Shown: piece by piece, positions 39,512 to 50,072 of the stretch
Layout of the letters: each line of letters starts with the position of its first letter
Position numbering within the stretch: the first letter of the stretch is position 1
Origin: Wolfiporia cocos
Taxonomy: Eukaryota > Basidiomycota > Agaricomycetes > Polyporales > Phaeolaceae
Length of the DNA: 64,000 bases
Reading direction: 5' to 3'
Assembly: GCA_029448655.1 (NCBI GenBank)
Contig: JACCLO010000005.1
Span: 3,968,001-4,032,000, forward strand
Notes under the pieces: model-generated
Told to the model about the DNA's origin: nothing
What the model saw: only the letters and a program-made list of their open reading frames with translations
Databases searched by the model: none
Made by a program: the position numbers and the translations under genes

Positions 39512-42500
39512 AGAACACACCAGCCCCGCAGTGGCTGGGAGTGTACAGCGCCCCGAAGAAGCGCACCTCTACGAAGAGGCTTCACAGAGACCCCTTATCT
39601 TGTGGGAAGATAAGGCGGTCGTACGTCACCCGGTATCCCATCTCGGTATATTCGGCAGCTCGGCAATGGACTTTGCCCGGAGGACTCGGACACTAGCTAC
39701 ACGTGCCCCTCCTGTACAATACTTTCACCCTGACCCGCTCGCGCTTAAATTTTTCACTTTGTATAATGTACATGGAAACGATTCTCGAGACGACAATAAA
39801 TCGTTCTCTATCGAAGTGGAACTGTGGGTATATGGAAAGAAAGTAAACGCCATGGCATTAATCGACACCGGTGCATCAATAAGCGTCATTGATAAGAAAC
39901 TCGTACACGAGGAAAAGTTAGTCACTCAGAAACTACCTTCGCCTCTCGAGATTCGTAACGCCGACGGTACCTCTAATACCGCCGGTAATATCAATATGGC
40001 AGTAAAAGCTTATATGGTGCACGAGGAACACAAGTCCACCGAATTCTTGTACGTAATGGACGTACAGAATGCGGATGTGATCCTCGGATATGATTGGTTC
40101 CTGAAACACAACCCGGACTTCAATTGGCCGGAAGGAACATTCACATATCGGTGTACGGAAAAATGTAAACATGGCAAACGGGTTTCGATCTCTGAGGAAG
40201 AAGACGAAATCGAACCTCGCAACGTCTATCAGATCATCAACGACTTTCCAATAGATTTTCTCGGCTTAGAGGAACCCGAGAATCCCTTTGTCGCTTGGGT
40301 GAACACCCTTGACGAAGGAACGGAACTCCTTATCGATGCCATTCAGTCGATAACGGAGAAGTCGGATGATGAATTCCTGACAGATGCGGATCTCCAGAAA
40401 TGGAAATCCTTGGTTCCGGAGGAATACCAGGAGTTTGGTCCCACGGTATTTTCTCAACGCGCATCCGAAAGGATGCCCGAACGGAAACCATACGACCACG
40501 CCATCGACTTCCTCGATGACGCGGTACTACCGCCCCCGAGTAAGGCATACAAGATGTCTCCTCAGGAAGCGAACTCGCTAGATCAGTGGATTCAGGAAGA
40601 GTTACGGAAGGGCTACATCCGACACTCGAAATCCCCGATTGCGAGCCCGGTCTTCTTCGTCCCTAAAAAAGACGGCGGAGCCCGAATGGTAGTCGATTAC
40701 CGAAAAGTAAACGACTTGACCATTAAAAACAGGTACCCTCTCCCACGCATAGACGAGCTTATCGATAAGCTTAGCCAGGCTTCGATATTTACGAAGCTCG
40801 ACTTGCGTTGGGGTTACAACAACGTAAGAATCAAGGAGGGAGATGAATGGAAGACCGCATTCATTACGCCTAACGGCCTTTACGAAGCTGTAGTCATGTA
40901 CTTCGGTTTTTGTAATGCACCCAGCACGTTCCAACACATGATGAACGATATTCTAGGTGACCTTATCAGAGAAGGAAAGGTCATTGTCTACCTAGACGAC
41001 ATCCTTGTGTTCGGAAACGACCTGTTGGAACACCGTCGTATTGTCAAGCAAGTATTACAAATCTTGCAAGACAACGACTTGTTCGCAAAGCCTGAAAAGT
41101 GCTTCTTCGAACAAAGCAGTATTGAATACCTGGGAATGATCATTTCCAAAGGAAAAGTCGAAATGGACCCTAAGAAGGTAGCCGGCGTAATGGACTGGCC
41201 TACACCTGCCAAGGTGAAGGACGTCCAGGCCTTTGTTGGCTTCGCCAACTACTACCGTCGGTTCATTAAAGATTTCTCCAAAGTGGTTAAGCCGTTAACC
41301 GAACTGTCCAAGAAAAACACGCAATGGAACTGGGGACCCGAACAAGCGGAAGCCTTCCAAACCCTCAAGGAAGCTTTCACATCGGCTCCAATACTCCGGA
41401 TCCCAGATCAGGAGTCCCCGTTCCGCGTGGAAGCGGATTCTTCCGATTACGCAACTGGTGCAGTGCTATCACAATACTCTTCGGAAGATAAGCTCTGGCA
41501 CCCGGTAGCCTTTTACTCGAAATCTCTATCAGCACCCGAAAGGAACTATGAGATTTACAATAAGGAGTTGCTTGCAATCATCCGCGCTCTAGAGGAATGG
41601 AGACATTACCTCGAAGGACATCCACACAAGTTTGAAGTATGGTCGGATCATCTCAATCTGACATATTTCAAATCGGCACAACGGCTAACCCGGAGACAGG
41701 CACGTTGGAGTCTTTACCTGACAAGGTTCAACTTCACCATGTGCCACAAACCCGGTAAAACAATGCTTACGGCTGATCCTCTGTCACGGAGGACAGACCA
41801 TGAAGAGGGGGTGGAACTCGACAATCGCGATCAAATTTTGCTGAAACCGGAATACTTTACGGTTAGGGCGCTAGAAGCGTCACAGCAGGAGATACAATCA
41901 GGCGACGAGGACCTTCTCCGACAAATCCGACAAGCCCTCATGGACGATCAAATTACCAAGGATTACCAGGAACTACTGAAAAGTGGTCCCAAGGAATTCG
42001 GTAAAGATCTCCAGGAATGGAACATGGAGGCCGGATTACTCCTCAGACGAGGAAAAGTGTACGTTCCAAAAGAGCCTAAGGAATTGCGCACGAAGATTCT
42101 GGAATTACATCATGACCATGTGACGGCCGGACACTTCGGACGATGGAAGACCTATGAACTTCTATCACGTAATTACTGGTGGCCTGGAATGACCACGATG
42201 GTGAAGCAATACGTGGAAGGTTGTGACACATGTCAACGCATGAAGAACCACAACCAGACCCCGTACGGACCCCTGCAACCGCTCCCAGTTCCGGAAGCAC
42301 CTTGGGACACCGTCACAATTGACCTTATCGTCCACCTACCACCCAGCGGCGAATTGAAACAATTCAATGCTATTATGGTAATAGTGGACCGGCTTACCAA
42401 ACGAGCACACTTCATTCCCACGTCAGACAAGATAACGGCAAAAGAATTAGCGAACCTCCTGTACCTTCGGATTTATCCGAACCACGGACTTCCGAAACAA

Positions 42501-43988
42501 ATCATTTCGGATAGAGGCCCGCAATTCGCAGCCGCCTTATTCAAGGGATGGTGTGAGCAATTGGGAATCCAACGGTCAATGACAACCGCCTATCACCCGC
42601 AAGCGGATGGCCAGACGGAGAGAGTTAACCAGATCCTGGAACAATATCTTAGATGTTACATCGATGTTATTCAAAAGGATAACTGGTCATGGTTTCTCCC
42701 AACGGCTGAATTCGCGTACAACAACGCGGCTAGTGAGACAACAAAGAATAGCCCATTCTTTGTCGAACTAGGAAGGCACCCTAATGCAGGACCTACGAAT
42801 TTACGTCCAACACCATACACGGACCTAAATGTCATTGCTTACGAAAGATGGTCGGCACAAGAACAAGCTAAGGCAGCAATGAAATTGGCTGCTGAACGCT
42901 GGTCTTGGTACTACGATCAACATAAGCGCTCGGTGCCGTTTAAAGTCGGCGACAAAGTTCTCGTTGACGCCCGTAGCTGGCAAGACTCCGAAAGAAGTCT
43001 TAGTCCACGCTATTTGGGACCATTTAGGATAATTGAACAATTATCTCCGGTCACCTTTAGGGTACACATGGACGAGCAATACAGGGCTTACCACCCAGTA
43101 TTCCACGCTTCCAAGTTGGTCATGTACAAGGACCCGGTGCATCAGAAAAAACCAGAGCCTCAACCAGAAATGGTCGACGGCGAGGAGTTATGGGAAGTTG
43201 AGAAGATCTTAGATCATCGTCTCCGTGCAGGAAGAGTTGAATACAGAATCCGATGGAAAGGGTTTGGTATCAATGACGACTCCTGGGTACGCGAAGCCGA
43301 TCTCGACACGGCATACGACATTCTGCAGGAATACAAGGCTTCACATGCCATTCCAATGCAGGATGTCCCCCTCAGGCGATCAGCTAGAAGGAAAGAAGCA
43401 GTTCATGTCTTCGACCCTGACAGCGACGACTGGGAAGCCGACGAATGCACGTGGCCAGACGACTGGCCGCAGTATCGCGAAGAATTTGCGAAGGATCCTA
43501 AGCAGCGCATGGTTAGACACCCCGACGGGGGATGGATGTCAGCGGACATTAACCAAAATGCGGATTTGAAAATCGTAGTCGGTGAAGGCGGCCGAATGCC
43601 GGAAAAGGGAACCAAGGACTCGGTTGGGTTTGACCTGTACACTGCAACAGGCGACGTTCTGCCAGCTCACGGGCAGACAGAATACAACACCAAACTGAAG
43701 ATCCAGGTACCTTTCGGCACTTACGGACGTATCGCCCCCCGCTCTAGTCTTGCCCGAAAAGGCATAGACGTAATGGGTGGCGTTATCGACCACGACTATC
43801 AAGGCGAAGTAATCATCATTCTCCGGAATCACTCCGATATATCTATCGATATTCGGGCCGGTGATAAGATTGCTCAGCTCATCTGCGAAGTTGCTAAGGA
43901 CCCGCACATTACGCTACACGGAAAATCTTACTTTGAAAAGATTAAATCCGAGCGTGGTACTGGTGGATTCGGCTCCACAGGAAAGTAA
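39453..43988 (+). CDS. pol: Pol of C2: PR-RT-RH-IN-chromodomain-dUTPase
   Basis: 1511 aa from ATG at 39453, uninterrupted. Protease IDTGASISVIDKK (residue about 140), RT with [14 protein letters not shown] and YLDDILVF (about 448-515), RNase H with RVEADSSDYATGA, integrase zinc finger (HHDHVTAGHFGRW ... CDTCQRMKNH), core with ISDRGPQFAAALF and AYHPQADGQTERVNQ, chromodomain (LWEVEKILDHRLRAGR, IRWKGFGINDDSW), linker CTWPDDWPQYREEF, then dUTPase: SVGFDLYTATGD, PRSSLARKGID, GVIDHDYQGEV, DKIAQLI, RGTGGFGSTGK. Motif I has SVGFD in place of SAGYD but keeps the Asp. An ATG start exists, so both frameshifting and internal initiation are possible. Confidence 0.93.
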   Translation: MSGPSRFPSPQLHVSKTSCEEHTSPAVAGSVQRPEEAHLYEEASQRPLILWEDKAVVRHPVSHLGIFGSSAMDFARRTRTLATRAPPVQYFHPDPLALKFFTLYNVHGNDSRDDNKSFSIEVELWVYGKKVNAMALIDTGASISVIDKKLVHEEKLVTQKLPSPLEIRNADGTSNTAGNINMAVKAYMVHEEHKSTEFLYVMDVQNADVILGYDWFLKHNPDFNWPEGTFTYRCTEKCKHGKRVSISEEEDEIEPRNVYQIINDFPIDFLGLEEPENPFVAWVNTLDEGTELLIDAIQSITEKSDDEFLTDADLQKWKSLVPEEYQEFGPTVFSQRASERMPERKPYDHAIDFLDDAVLPPPSKAYKMSPQEANSLDQWIQEELRKGYIRHSKSPIASPVFFVPKKDGGARMVVDYRKVNDLTIKNRYPLPRIDELIDKLSQASIFTKLDLRWGYNNVRIKEGDEWKTAFITPNGLYEAVVMYFGFCNAPSTFQHMMNDILGDLIREGKVIVYLDDILVFGNDLLEHRRIVKQVLQILQDNDLFAKPEKCFFEQSSIEYLGMIISKGKVEMDPKKVAGVMDWPTPAKVKDVQAFVGFANYYRRFIKDFSKVVKPLTELSKKNTQWNWGPEQAEAFQTLKEAFTSAPILRIPDQESPFRVEADSSDYATGAVLSQYSSEDKLWHPVAFYSKSLSAPERNYEIYNKELLAIIRALEEWRHYLEGHPHKFEVWSDHLNLTYFKSAQRLTRRQARWSLYLTRFNFTMCHKPGKTMLTADPLSRRTDHEEGVELDNRDQILLKPEYFTVRALEASQQEIQSGDEDLLRQIRQALMDDQITKDYQELLKSGPKEFGKDLQEWNMEAGLLLRRGKVYVPKEPKELRTKILELHHDHVTAGHFGRWKTYELLSRNYWWPGMTTMVKQYVEGCDTCQRMKNHNQTPYGPLQPLPVPEAPWDTVTIDLIVHLPPSGELKQFNAIMVIVDRLTKRAHFIPTSDKITAKELANLLYLRIYPNHGLPKQIISDRGPQFAAALFKGWCEQLGIQRSMTTAYHPQADGQTERVNQILEQYLRCYIDVIQKDNWSWFLPTAEFAYNNAASETTKNSPFFVELGRHPNAGPTNLRPTPYTDLNVIAYERWSAQEQAKAAMKLAAERWSWYYDQHKRSVPFKVGDKVLVDARSWQDSERSLSPRYLGPFRIIEQLSPVTFRVHMDEQYRAYHPVFHASKLVMYKDPVHQKKPEPQPEMVDGEELWEVEKILDHRLRAGRVEYRIRWKGFGINDDSWVREADLDTAYDILQEYKASHAIPMQDVPLRRSARRKEAVHVFDPDSDDWEADECTWPDDWPQYREEFAKDPKQRMVRHPDGGWMSADINQNADLKIVVGEGGRMPEKGTKDSVGFDLYTATGDVLPAHGQTEYNTKLKIQVPFGTYGRIAPRSSLARKGIDVMGGVIDHDYQGEVIIILRNHSDISIDIRAGDKIAQLICEVAKDPHITLHGKSYFEKIKSERGTGGFGSTGK

Positions 43989-44015
43989 TCGTTCCATTAG
44001 GGACAATGAAACCTG

Positions 44016-44027
44016 AAGAGGGGGTAA
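44016..44027 (+). other. polypurine tract of C2
   Basis: AAGAGGGGGTAA directly before LTR3. Confidence 0.78.
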
Positions 44028-44726
44028 TGTCACAGATTTGGGACATGCCACTATTTTTCCCGTATTTTTACCTATTTATCTGGTATTTCTACGACCTTGT
44101 AGACATTTACGCTGCTAAGCGCCCGTCTACACGTACACGCAACCAAACAACACGTACACAACGCGGTATACGTCCACTTGTCATAACAACACGTACATAA
44201 CACGCTTGTACGCGTCAATGACTCAGCGGACTAACCTCCGGTGTCACGCGTCTTACTCATATCCCGATACTGGGCTATGTCAGTACCATTGGATAAGCGG
44301 CCCGCTCGTTATCACAGGCCAATGCCCTCACGATTACTCATATCCCGATACCGGTATATAAGAATCACATGCATGGCTTACTAACGTAGCTCCAGCCACT
44401 TCCACAACACGGACCTACGGTCCAAACAAACGATCTTATTGGTGCGGCCATTACCGGCGCACATGGTCTATTGTAGTTTACGGCTTAGCTGTATTAGTTA
44501 TGTCTGCGCACAGACCGTCTAACTGTTTGGCTCCTCTTCGAGTAACCAAACAAAGCATGTATATAAGTAGGGCTACCACTGCGGATAAGCCTTAGATTTG
44601 TTCTCTGCATTCGCACAGTCACATACCATCTCTGCTTGCGCCCACTAGCCTCCTCACCAACCTTCTGCAACATCTTCAAGTCGCCTATAAGGTTATAGAG
44701 TGAGTCCCACAGTCTAGTCTGTGTCA
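44028..44726 (+). repeat. C2 3' LTR (LTR3)
   Basis: 699 bp. Differs from LTR1/LTR2 around the promoter (GGCTCCTCTTCGAGTAACC versus GGCTCCCTTACTGGTAACC) and resembles the C3 LTR there. Right flank AGTAT lies in the short-TIR repeat. Confidence 0.92.
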
Positions 44727-45490
44727 AGTATAAGACTCGCCTAAGTCCGAGAAGTCAGTGTGCACTTCGAGGACTTAGTCGTTCGGTTGCTCGAGTGAGA
44801 AATATTGAACGTAGTTTCTGTCACAGATTATACCTGTAAAGGCATCTGGACGTTACGGAGTAATTAACTAGGGTATACGGAGGGAATACGTGGGTATAAC
44901 CTGAACAAGGCTACCTATAGACGCTAAGCGTGGGAATCTGAACTGCAGATATAGCCGGACCCTTGATAACAGCCAAGCTGTTATCGTAGCCCTTTTGGGG
45001 GAGTGGTCTATAACACCACTCATAAGCGCGTTGCATTGGGTCCACTGCGCGTCTTGTGATAGTTTCCTACGTTTGAGAACGAGTATAAGACTTCTTGTTT
45101 GTACAACAAGGTCGAGCTGAAGAGTCTCGACAGTAGGTACATTAGTTTATATACTACGTTGGGTTTCAGGGGTCAAGTTCGTCCCAGATGTCACCGATAC
45201 TATCTACGCTATAGTACTAAACGTTTGAGAGGTATGTAGTGATATACCTGAGACGATAGATAGGAATGATGGCGGTTGAACGCCATCTATCAGCTAACAA
45301 ACGATGAACATGAAACGGTGGCAGAGTTGGATCTGCCAAAGATGAAACGCGCCCTATAGACTAGTACAACTGGGGATGCGCTCAGTAGAGTCACGAGTAG
45401 CCAGGGGAGTTGGTTGCGCAACAAGTCCCTGTATCGTATTCGCCCAATGGTGAGTTCTGCCGATATTCGAAAAATCAAAATAACCGTAAC
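44727..45490 (-). mobile_element. short-TIR repeat, copy 2 (minus), cut by LTR3
   Basis: Reverse complement of 27717-28240 in order, ending CCGTAAC at 45490. Its other end is removed by LTR3. It contains the 243 bp insertion at 44819-45061. Diverged from copy 1 by scattered substitutions. Confidence 0.7.
44819..45061 (+). mobile_element. 243 bp insertion, LTR-like ends
   Basis: Starts TGTCACAG and ends TTGTGATA, flanked by GTTTC (44814-44818 and 45062-45066). Without it the two halves of the TIR repeat join exactly. Its end matches that of LTR J (GTGATA). Either a short solo LTR or a MITE; no coding content. Confidence 0.6.
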
Positions 45491-45865
45491 AACGAGCATT
45501 TGCCTTGCATACGGCTATACGCCCACGTGCAGAAGAACAATCTATATTCGCGACTCGAATATACGAACGGGTATTCGACCCGTAACACTATTGGGCGAAT
45601 ATGATACAGGGACTTGTTGCGCAACCGACCCCCTGGCCACTCGTGATTTTACTGGGCTAACCCCAGATGTACTAGCGGATACGGCGTGTTTCAACTCTGG
45701 CAGATCCAACTCCGCCCTCGTTTCGTATTTATCATTCTTGCTAACTGACAGATGGTGTTCAACCACCATCATTCCTATCTATTGTTTCAGATATATCACT
45801 ACATACCTATCAAACATTTGATACTATTGCATAGGTAGTAACGGTGACATCTGGGACGGACTTCT
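45491..45865 (+). mobile_element. short-TIR repeat, copy 3 (rearranged)
   Basis: 45491-45586 matches the right end of copy 1 (28326-28420) and is followed by sequence matching its left internal part (about 27760-28030), so the order is permuted. It stops at the 3' end of the decayed gene at 45866. Confidence 0.55.
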
Positions 45866-46849
45866 CCAGTCCACTGGCATCAATCTTGCGTGCCCATTTG
45901 TGAAGGAATTCTTGATCAGCAGGACCTAGGTTCTCCTCAATATAAGTGGCGGTATCATTTGATTTAAATAATGCATGTGCATTATATTGATGTAAGCTCA
46001 TGCTTGGTGCCTGCCTTGCACTAACACGGTAGGATCCAAGTGCCCCTTCATTGTCATCATTTGTTGTCCGCATCCATGACCTCTTGCGGTCTGCTGAAGA
46101 TAACTTGTTGATGGCCCCACCCTCTATAAACTCACTGCTGACCCGCTCCCATGTGGCAAGGGCACCTTCATAGAATGTGGTGAGTAATTGTGATAGATAT
46201 GGTAGTTCTGGCTGCATTTGGTGTATTGTGTAGATCACTTCTGGTCACTCCCAGGGCTTCCCGTCAAGTGCTCCAGTAGAATATGATGCAGAGACTGTCA
46301 CGTACGGCTTCCAAGAACTGAATGTACAGTGGCAGGTGTACAAGCAGTTCCTCAGCTGCAGTACAGTGTGACTGATAGCGTGTGTTGCTTGTATCTGGGA
46401 AGTGAACCATTGCTCCCACAGCACTTGATGCTTCGAAGAAGATCCGAAGGCTGTCCTGTTGGCCTTTCTTGTCATCTTTGTGACGAGATATCGCTCCCAC
46501 CAGCTTCGTTACCTTCACACCTCCTCCCTCAGACACCTCTTCCACCCTGGTCCTTGTTGCTCCGTCTCCCAACCTGGCGGCAGCATTGTTATCACGATTC
46601 ATCAGCAGAACTGGCCCAGTAAGTCCCGCTTTCTCCCGGAATGCGACCATACTTGTATTCCCTCCCTTGACCACATTCAAATCCTTATGCATGCAGCATC
46701 CGCCCCATACAAATGAACCCCTTCGCTCTTTTTCGTCATCCGAGAGCATAGCATACTGTCTGTCTGCTAATAAATTGATGACTTGTTCCAGGATGTCCCA
46801 GTGCAGCTTGTCCTGATCAGATTCTGTCATTTGAGCCCATATATCCCAG

Positions 46850-47460
46850 TAGTGATGTGCCAGGACCGGCTTTGGGCCATAGGCCGGGCCGGGCCAAGCC
46901 CTACTTGGGCCGGGCCAGGCCGGGCCCTACACCATGGCTTGAGATGGCCCAGGGCTCGGCTTGTGTCTCAAGCTGGGCCGGGCCAAGCCGTGAGCCCCGG
47001 GCCTGAAAGCTCTAACGGATAAAATGTCTAGTAACTATGATATATATAGTAGCAGTATACCATATTCCAATGATATGTCTATATTTTTAGATTCAAGGGG
47101 CAGTCCCATGGATTGGTGCTGAAGCCTGTCGCTCACTTTTGGGCGCCTATACGATGCCCCATTTGGAAGGCGTGCCACAGAGCACCGTGCCGGTGAAATG
47201 ATGATTTCACACTATAATTCACTAATTATTGAAGTGCTTGGCTTTGTCAGAAGATAGTTGGAGAAGGTACGTTATGAGTTTGTGTGGCTACAGTGATGAT
47301 CATCCTCACAGTGCCAGGCCCCGGGCAAGCCCCAGGCCGGGCCGGGCCAAGCCCTGAGCCATCAATGGGGGCCCGGCCTGAGGTTTTTGAAAAGCCAAGG
47401 CCATCCATAGCCGGGCCAAAGCCGGGGCTTTTGAGCCGGGCCGGGCCTGGCACATCACTA
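46850..47460. mobile_element. hAT-like MITE, 611 bp
   Basis: Terminal inverted repeats TAGTGATGTGCCAGG ... CCTGGCACATCACTA, flanked by a perfect 8 bp duplication TATCCCAG (46842-46849 and 47461-47468). The subterminal regions are packed with GGCCGGGCC motifs on both sides, the middle is AT-rich, and there is no ORF. The 8 bp duplication and TAG..CTA ends are typical of hAT. Removing it restores the host frame AGGWDIWAQM. Confidence 0.88.
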
Positions 47461-48455
47461 TATCCCAGCCTCCTGCAGCTTGGACAGTGTGTTCAAACTC
47501 CTCTTGTAGAATAGGTAAGAGTTCCTCCTTGCTCAGTGAGGATAGAGCACTCTCTCCAAGCAGCTCATGGTCGCACTTGGCCTTCCATTCATCTCGAATA
47601 AGAGCAACCAGTTTTTTTTATCCTCAGCATGGTCCGTAATAGCGCCAGTAACCTTGGTAGGAAAAACAAAAACGCGACCATCTTGAGGATTCTGCTGACC
47701 TCTTGGGCTCGCATTATATGTCTCGTAGATATCATTTGTGATGGCTTCCCAGCCTTCTAGTTGTACCTCACTGGTATGGTTTCGTGCAGAGCGGATGCAG
47801 ATAAATTGACGGACGTGTGAGTCACCATTATTGATGTAAATGTTGCGCGACTCATAATTGTTATGCTTGTGTGTAGTACCGTCACCACTGAGTGCTATAC
47901 TTAAAAGAGTATAGGGTACGATTGCTCATAGTGTATGTGCTGCACTCACCATCTGCTTGTAAGATATCATCCACAACTTGCATTTTAGAAGCAACATATC
48001 CCTCCAATGTAATTCTGCCCACAGAGCGTTTGCTCAAGTCCCCTTCAACTGGAACTCCACTCGCCTCTGCCACTGCTTTGATTGTGGTACTAATCTGGCT
48101 TGCAGGAACACCTTTACCCACAAGATCCCTCACGAGAGCGCGTGTCTTCTCCGGAATTATACCCTACATCTTTTCTAATTTTCCTGGTAGATTTTGAGCG
48201 TGTTTCAGTGCCTTCTCCTTGAGTGCCTTCTCCGTGCTCTTCTCCGCAGCTCGCCACTTTTACCCCGGCATGTGATAAACTCGCTTCCTCAGCGCAGCAC
48301 TCTGCCGCTTGAAGCAAGTGTTCTGTGAGGTCAACTTCACCTGCCATTTCTCTCTCTCAGCTTCAAGCACTGTGTGCTCCGCCTCCATCTCTGCTTTGAA
48401 TGCTGCACGCTCCATCTCCCTCTCTGCCTCGAAAGCTGCACGTTCCCTCTCTCTA

Positions 48456-49142
48456 AGGCTCCAACCATATAATGTATATACCATGTATACATGGTTTTTT
48501 ATATATACTATATACATGTATTTACATGTGGCCAAGTACATGGTATATACATGGTATATACATAGTATATGGTTATTGTGAATGCAATCATAGTAGACTC
48601 TCAGCTGATGTTCTAAATGATGTACCTGAAGTAGTTATGTGTTTTACAGATTGTATGGTGCATCAGTCATGAAATTTAGGCATTTTGGTGACTGCACAAA
48701 TGTGAAGATGTCAAGACATGACTCATACACCTTGATTAGCTTCTTGAGTAGTGGAAGGTAAGATCACATTTATGTTTGTGCTATATCATATAATGCCACA
48801 AAGTAGTGATTGCATCATGCATTATGCTCATGCATGCAAGTTTCTCATCACCTTGCACATTGTGCACAATTTCTGAGCCATTCCCTGCTATTGGTGTTGC
48901 CATGAACATTTGAACCCGTTTTTTCCTCACATCAGCCAAGTGCTGATACCTGTAGTGTGTCACTGAAGGCAGAGACAATATACATAACCATATGAGCAAA
49001 ACAATAGCTATGCCAGGATCTCCTCAAAATCTCATGTCTGAAAACCATGTATACCATGTATATACCATGTATATACCATGTATATACCATATACCATATA
49101 TTTACCAATTTTCTGTACATGTATATTATATGGTTGGAGCCT
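48456..49142. mobile_element. TA-flanked MITE, 687 bp
   Basis: Terminal inverted repeats AGGCTCCAACCATATAAT ... ATTATATGGTTGGAGCCT with TA on both sides (48454-48455 and 49143-49144), suggesting a Tc1/mariner-type target. Both arms contain repeats of the palindromic unit ACCATGTATAT/ATATACATGGT. It sits within the coiled-coil repeat part of the decayed gene. No ORF of its own. Confidence 0.8.
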
Positions 49143-49144
49143 TA

Positions 49145-49560
49145 CCTCTCTCTCTGTGCTTCAAAAGCTGCGCATTCCCTCTCTCTCTGTGCTTTGAAAG
49201 CTGCGCCTTCCGTCTCTCTCTCTGCTTTGAAAGCTGCGCGTTCCCCCTCTTTCTCTGCTTTGAAAGCTGCGCGTTCCGTCTCCCTCTCTGCTTCGAAAGC
49301 TGCACGTTCCCTCTCTCTCTCTGCTCTGAGTGCCGCACACTCTGTCTCCTTCTCCGCTTCGAACGTTGCATGCTCTGCTTCTCTCTGTGCTGCAAATGTG
49401 GCGCGCTCCCTCTCAATTTGTTCCTTGAATGTGGTGCGCTCCTTCTCCCTCTCCGCTTCGAATGCGGCATGTTCCTTCTCCCACCCCGATTGGAATGCGG
49501 CGCGCTCTGCGTTCCTCTCTGCTTGCACCACAGCGCGCTCCTTTTGCCAGGCAAACTGAG
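49145..49560 (-). repeat. coding minisatellite of about 30 bp units
   Basis: Tandem units of about 30 bp (GCTTTGAAAGCTGCGCGTTCC type on the plus strand), continuing at 48330-48453 on the other side of the MITE. On the minus strand they encode repeats such as ERAAFKAERE in the coiled coil of the decayed gene. Confidence 0.75.
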
Positions 49561-50072
49561 CATTTCTGTACTCATCTTGTAATTGATTGTGTGTGAGTGT
49601 TCCAAATTGTGCACTGATCTTGCAGGGCAACACTGGCTAAATTTCGTGTCCTGTAGCGCGATGTTTGACTGCGCCAGTGCGTAATGCAGCGCAGCATTTG
49701 ATGCCTCGAACTCTCTACGCAACGCATCCCTGGATCTCTCGGCTTCTTCGGCTACATTTGAACACTGCTCCCGAAGGTTTGTGCTGGTCTCTGCCCATCC
49801 TGCAAGGAGTTCTTGCTCATGTATGATCCACCATCCATTGTTTCCCTCAGCTCATGTTGAAGTACTCCCGTAGCCCCATGGGCTTTTCCTCCTACTATCC
49901 TCAATTCCCTTTGTCCCTCCAAGACCTTATTTCCCATCGCTGCCCGCGCTCGAAGCTCACGACGGCGAGCATTTAGGAGGTCCCGGTGTAAGCCTCGAGT
50001 TTTCTCAACCTCACGGCGCAGCATTTCTTGTAACTGACAGGCCGCATTGTCATTTTTGAGCATCTGCGGCAC

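Larger units (their letters stand above)
34739..44726 (+). mobile_element. Ty3/gypsy chromovirus C2, full-length
   Basis: LTR2, primer site, leader, upstream ORF, gag, pol with chromodomain and dUTPase, polypurine tract and LTR3, all frames open. The two LTRs are visibly different, and the flanks (GGCTG on the left, AGTAT on the right) do not form a target duplication, so this is a recombinant or has lost one original end. Confidence 0.88.
45866..50072 (-). pseudogene. decayed multicopy Agaricomycete gene with coiled-coil repeats, probably transposon-derived
   Basis: Minus-strand gene traced in pieces. N-terminal Arg/Glu-rich coiled coil (50072-48260) built from about 10-residue repeats of the type ERAAFEAERE. 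Next RDLVGKGVPASQISTTIK and RSVGRITLEGYVASKMQ (48133-47945), ALSGDGTTHKHNNYESR (about 47880), HTSEVQLEGWEAI, DEWKAKCDHELLGES, AGGWDIWAQM, then GCCMHKDLNVVKGG, KDDKKGQ, FPDTSNTRYQSH (46760-46390) and a C-terminal domain (46238-45866). From memory, this motif series marks a very large Agaricomycete family annotated as hypothetical. The spaced Asp residues (SGDG, HKD, FPD) would suit an RNase H-fold transposase, which is inference. Two MITE-like insertions and several frame breaks disable this copy, and its 3' end is lost at the TIR repeat. Confidence 0.65.

Noticed and set aside
34734..44731. C2 as an ordinary insertion into C1 with a 5 bp target duplication
   Set aside because: Left flank GGCTG and right flank AGTAT do not match, and LTR2 differs from LTR3.
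49145..49560. CRISPR-like array
   Set aside because: The roughly 30 bp units are contiguous and encode an amphipathic ERAAFEAE-type repeat; there are no spacers and the genome is eukaryotic.
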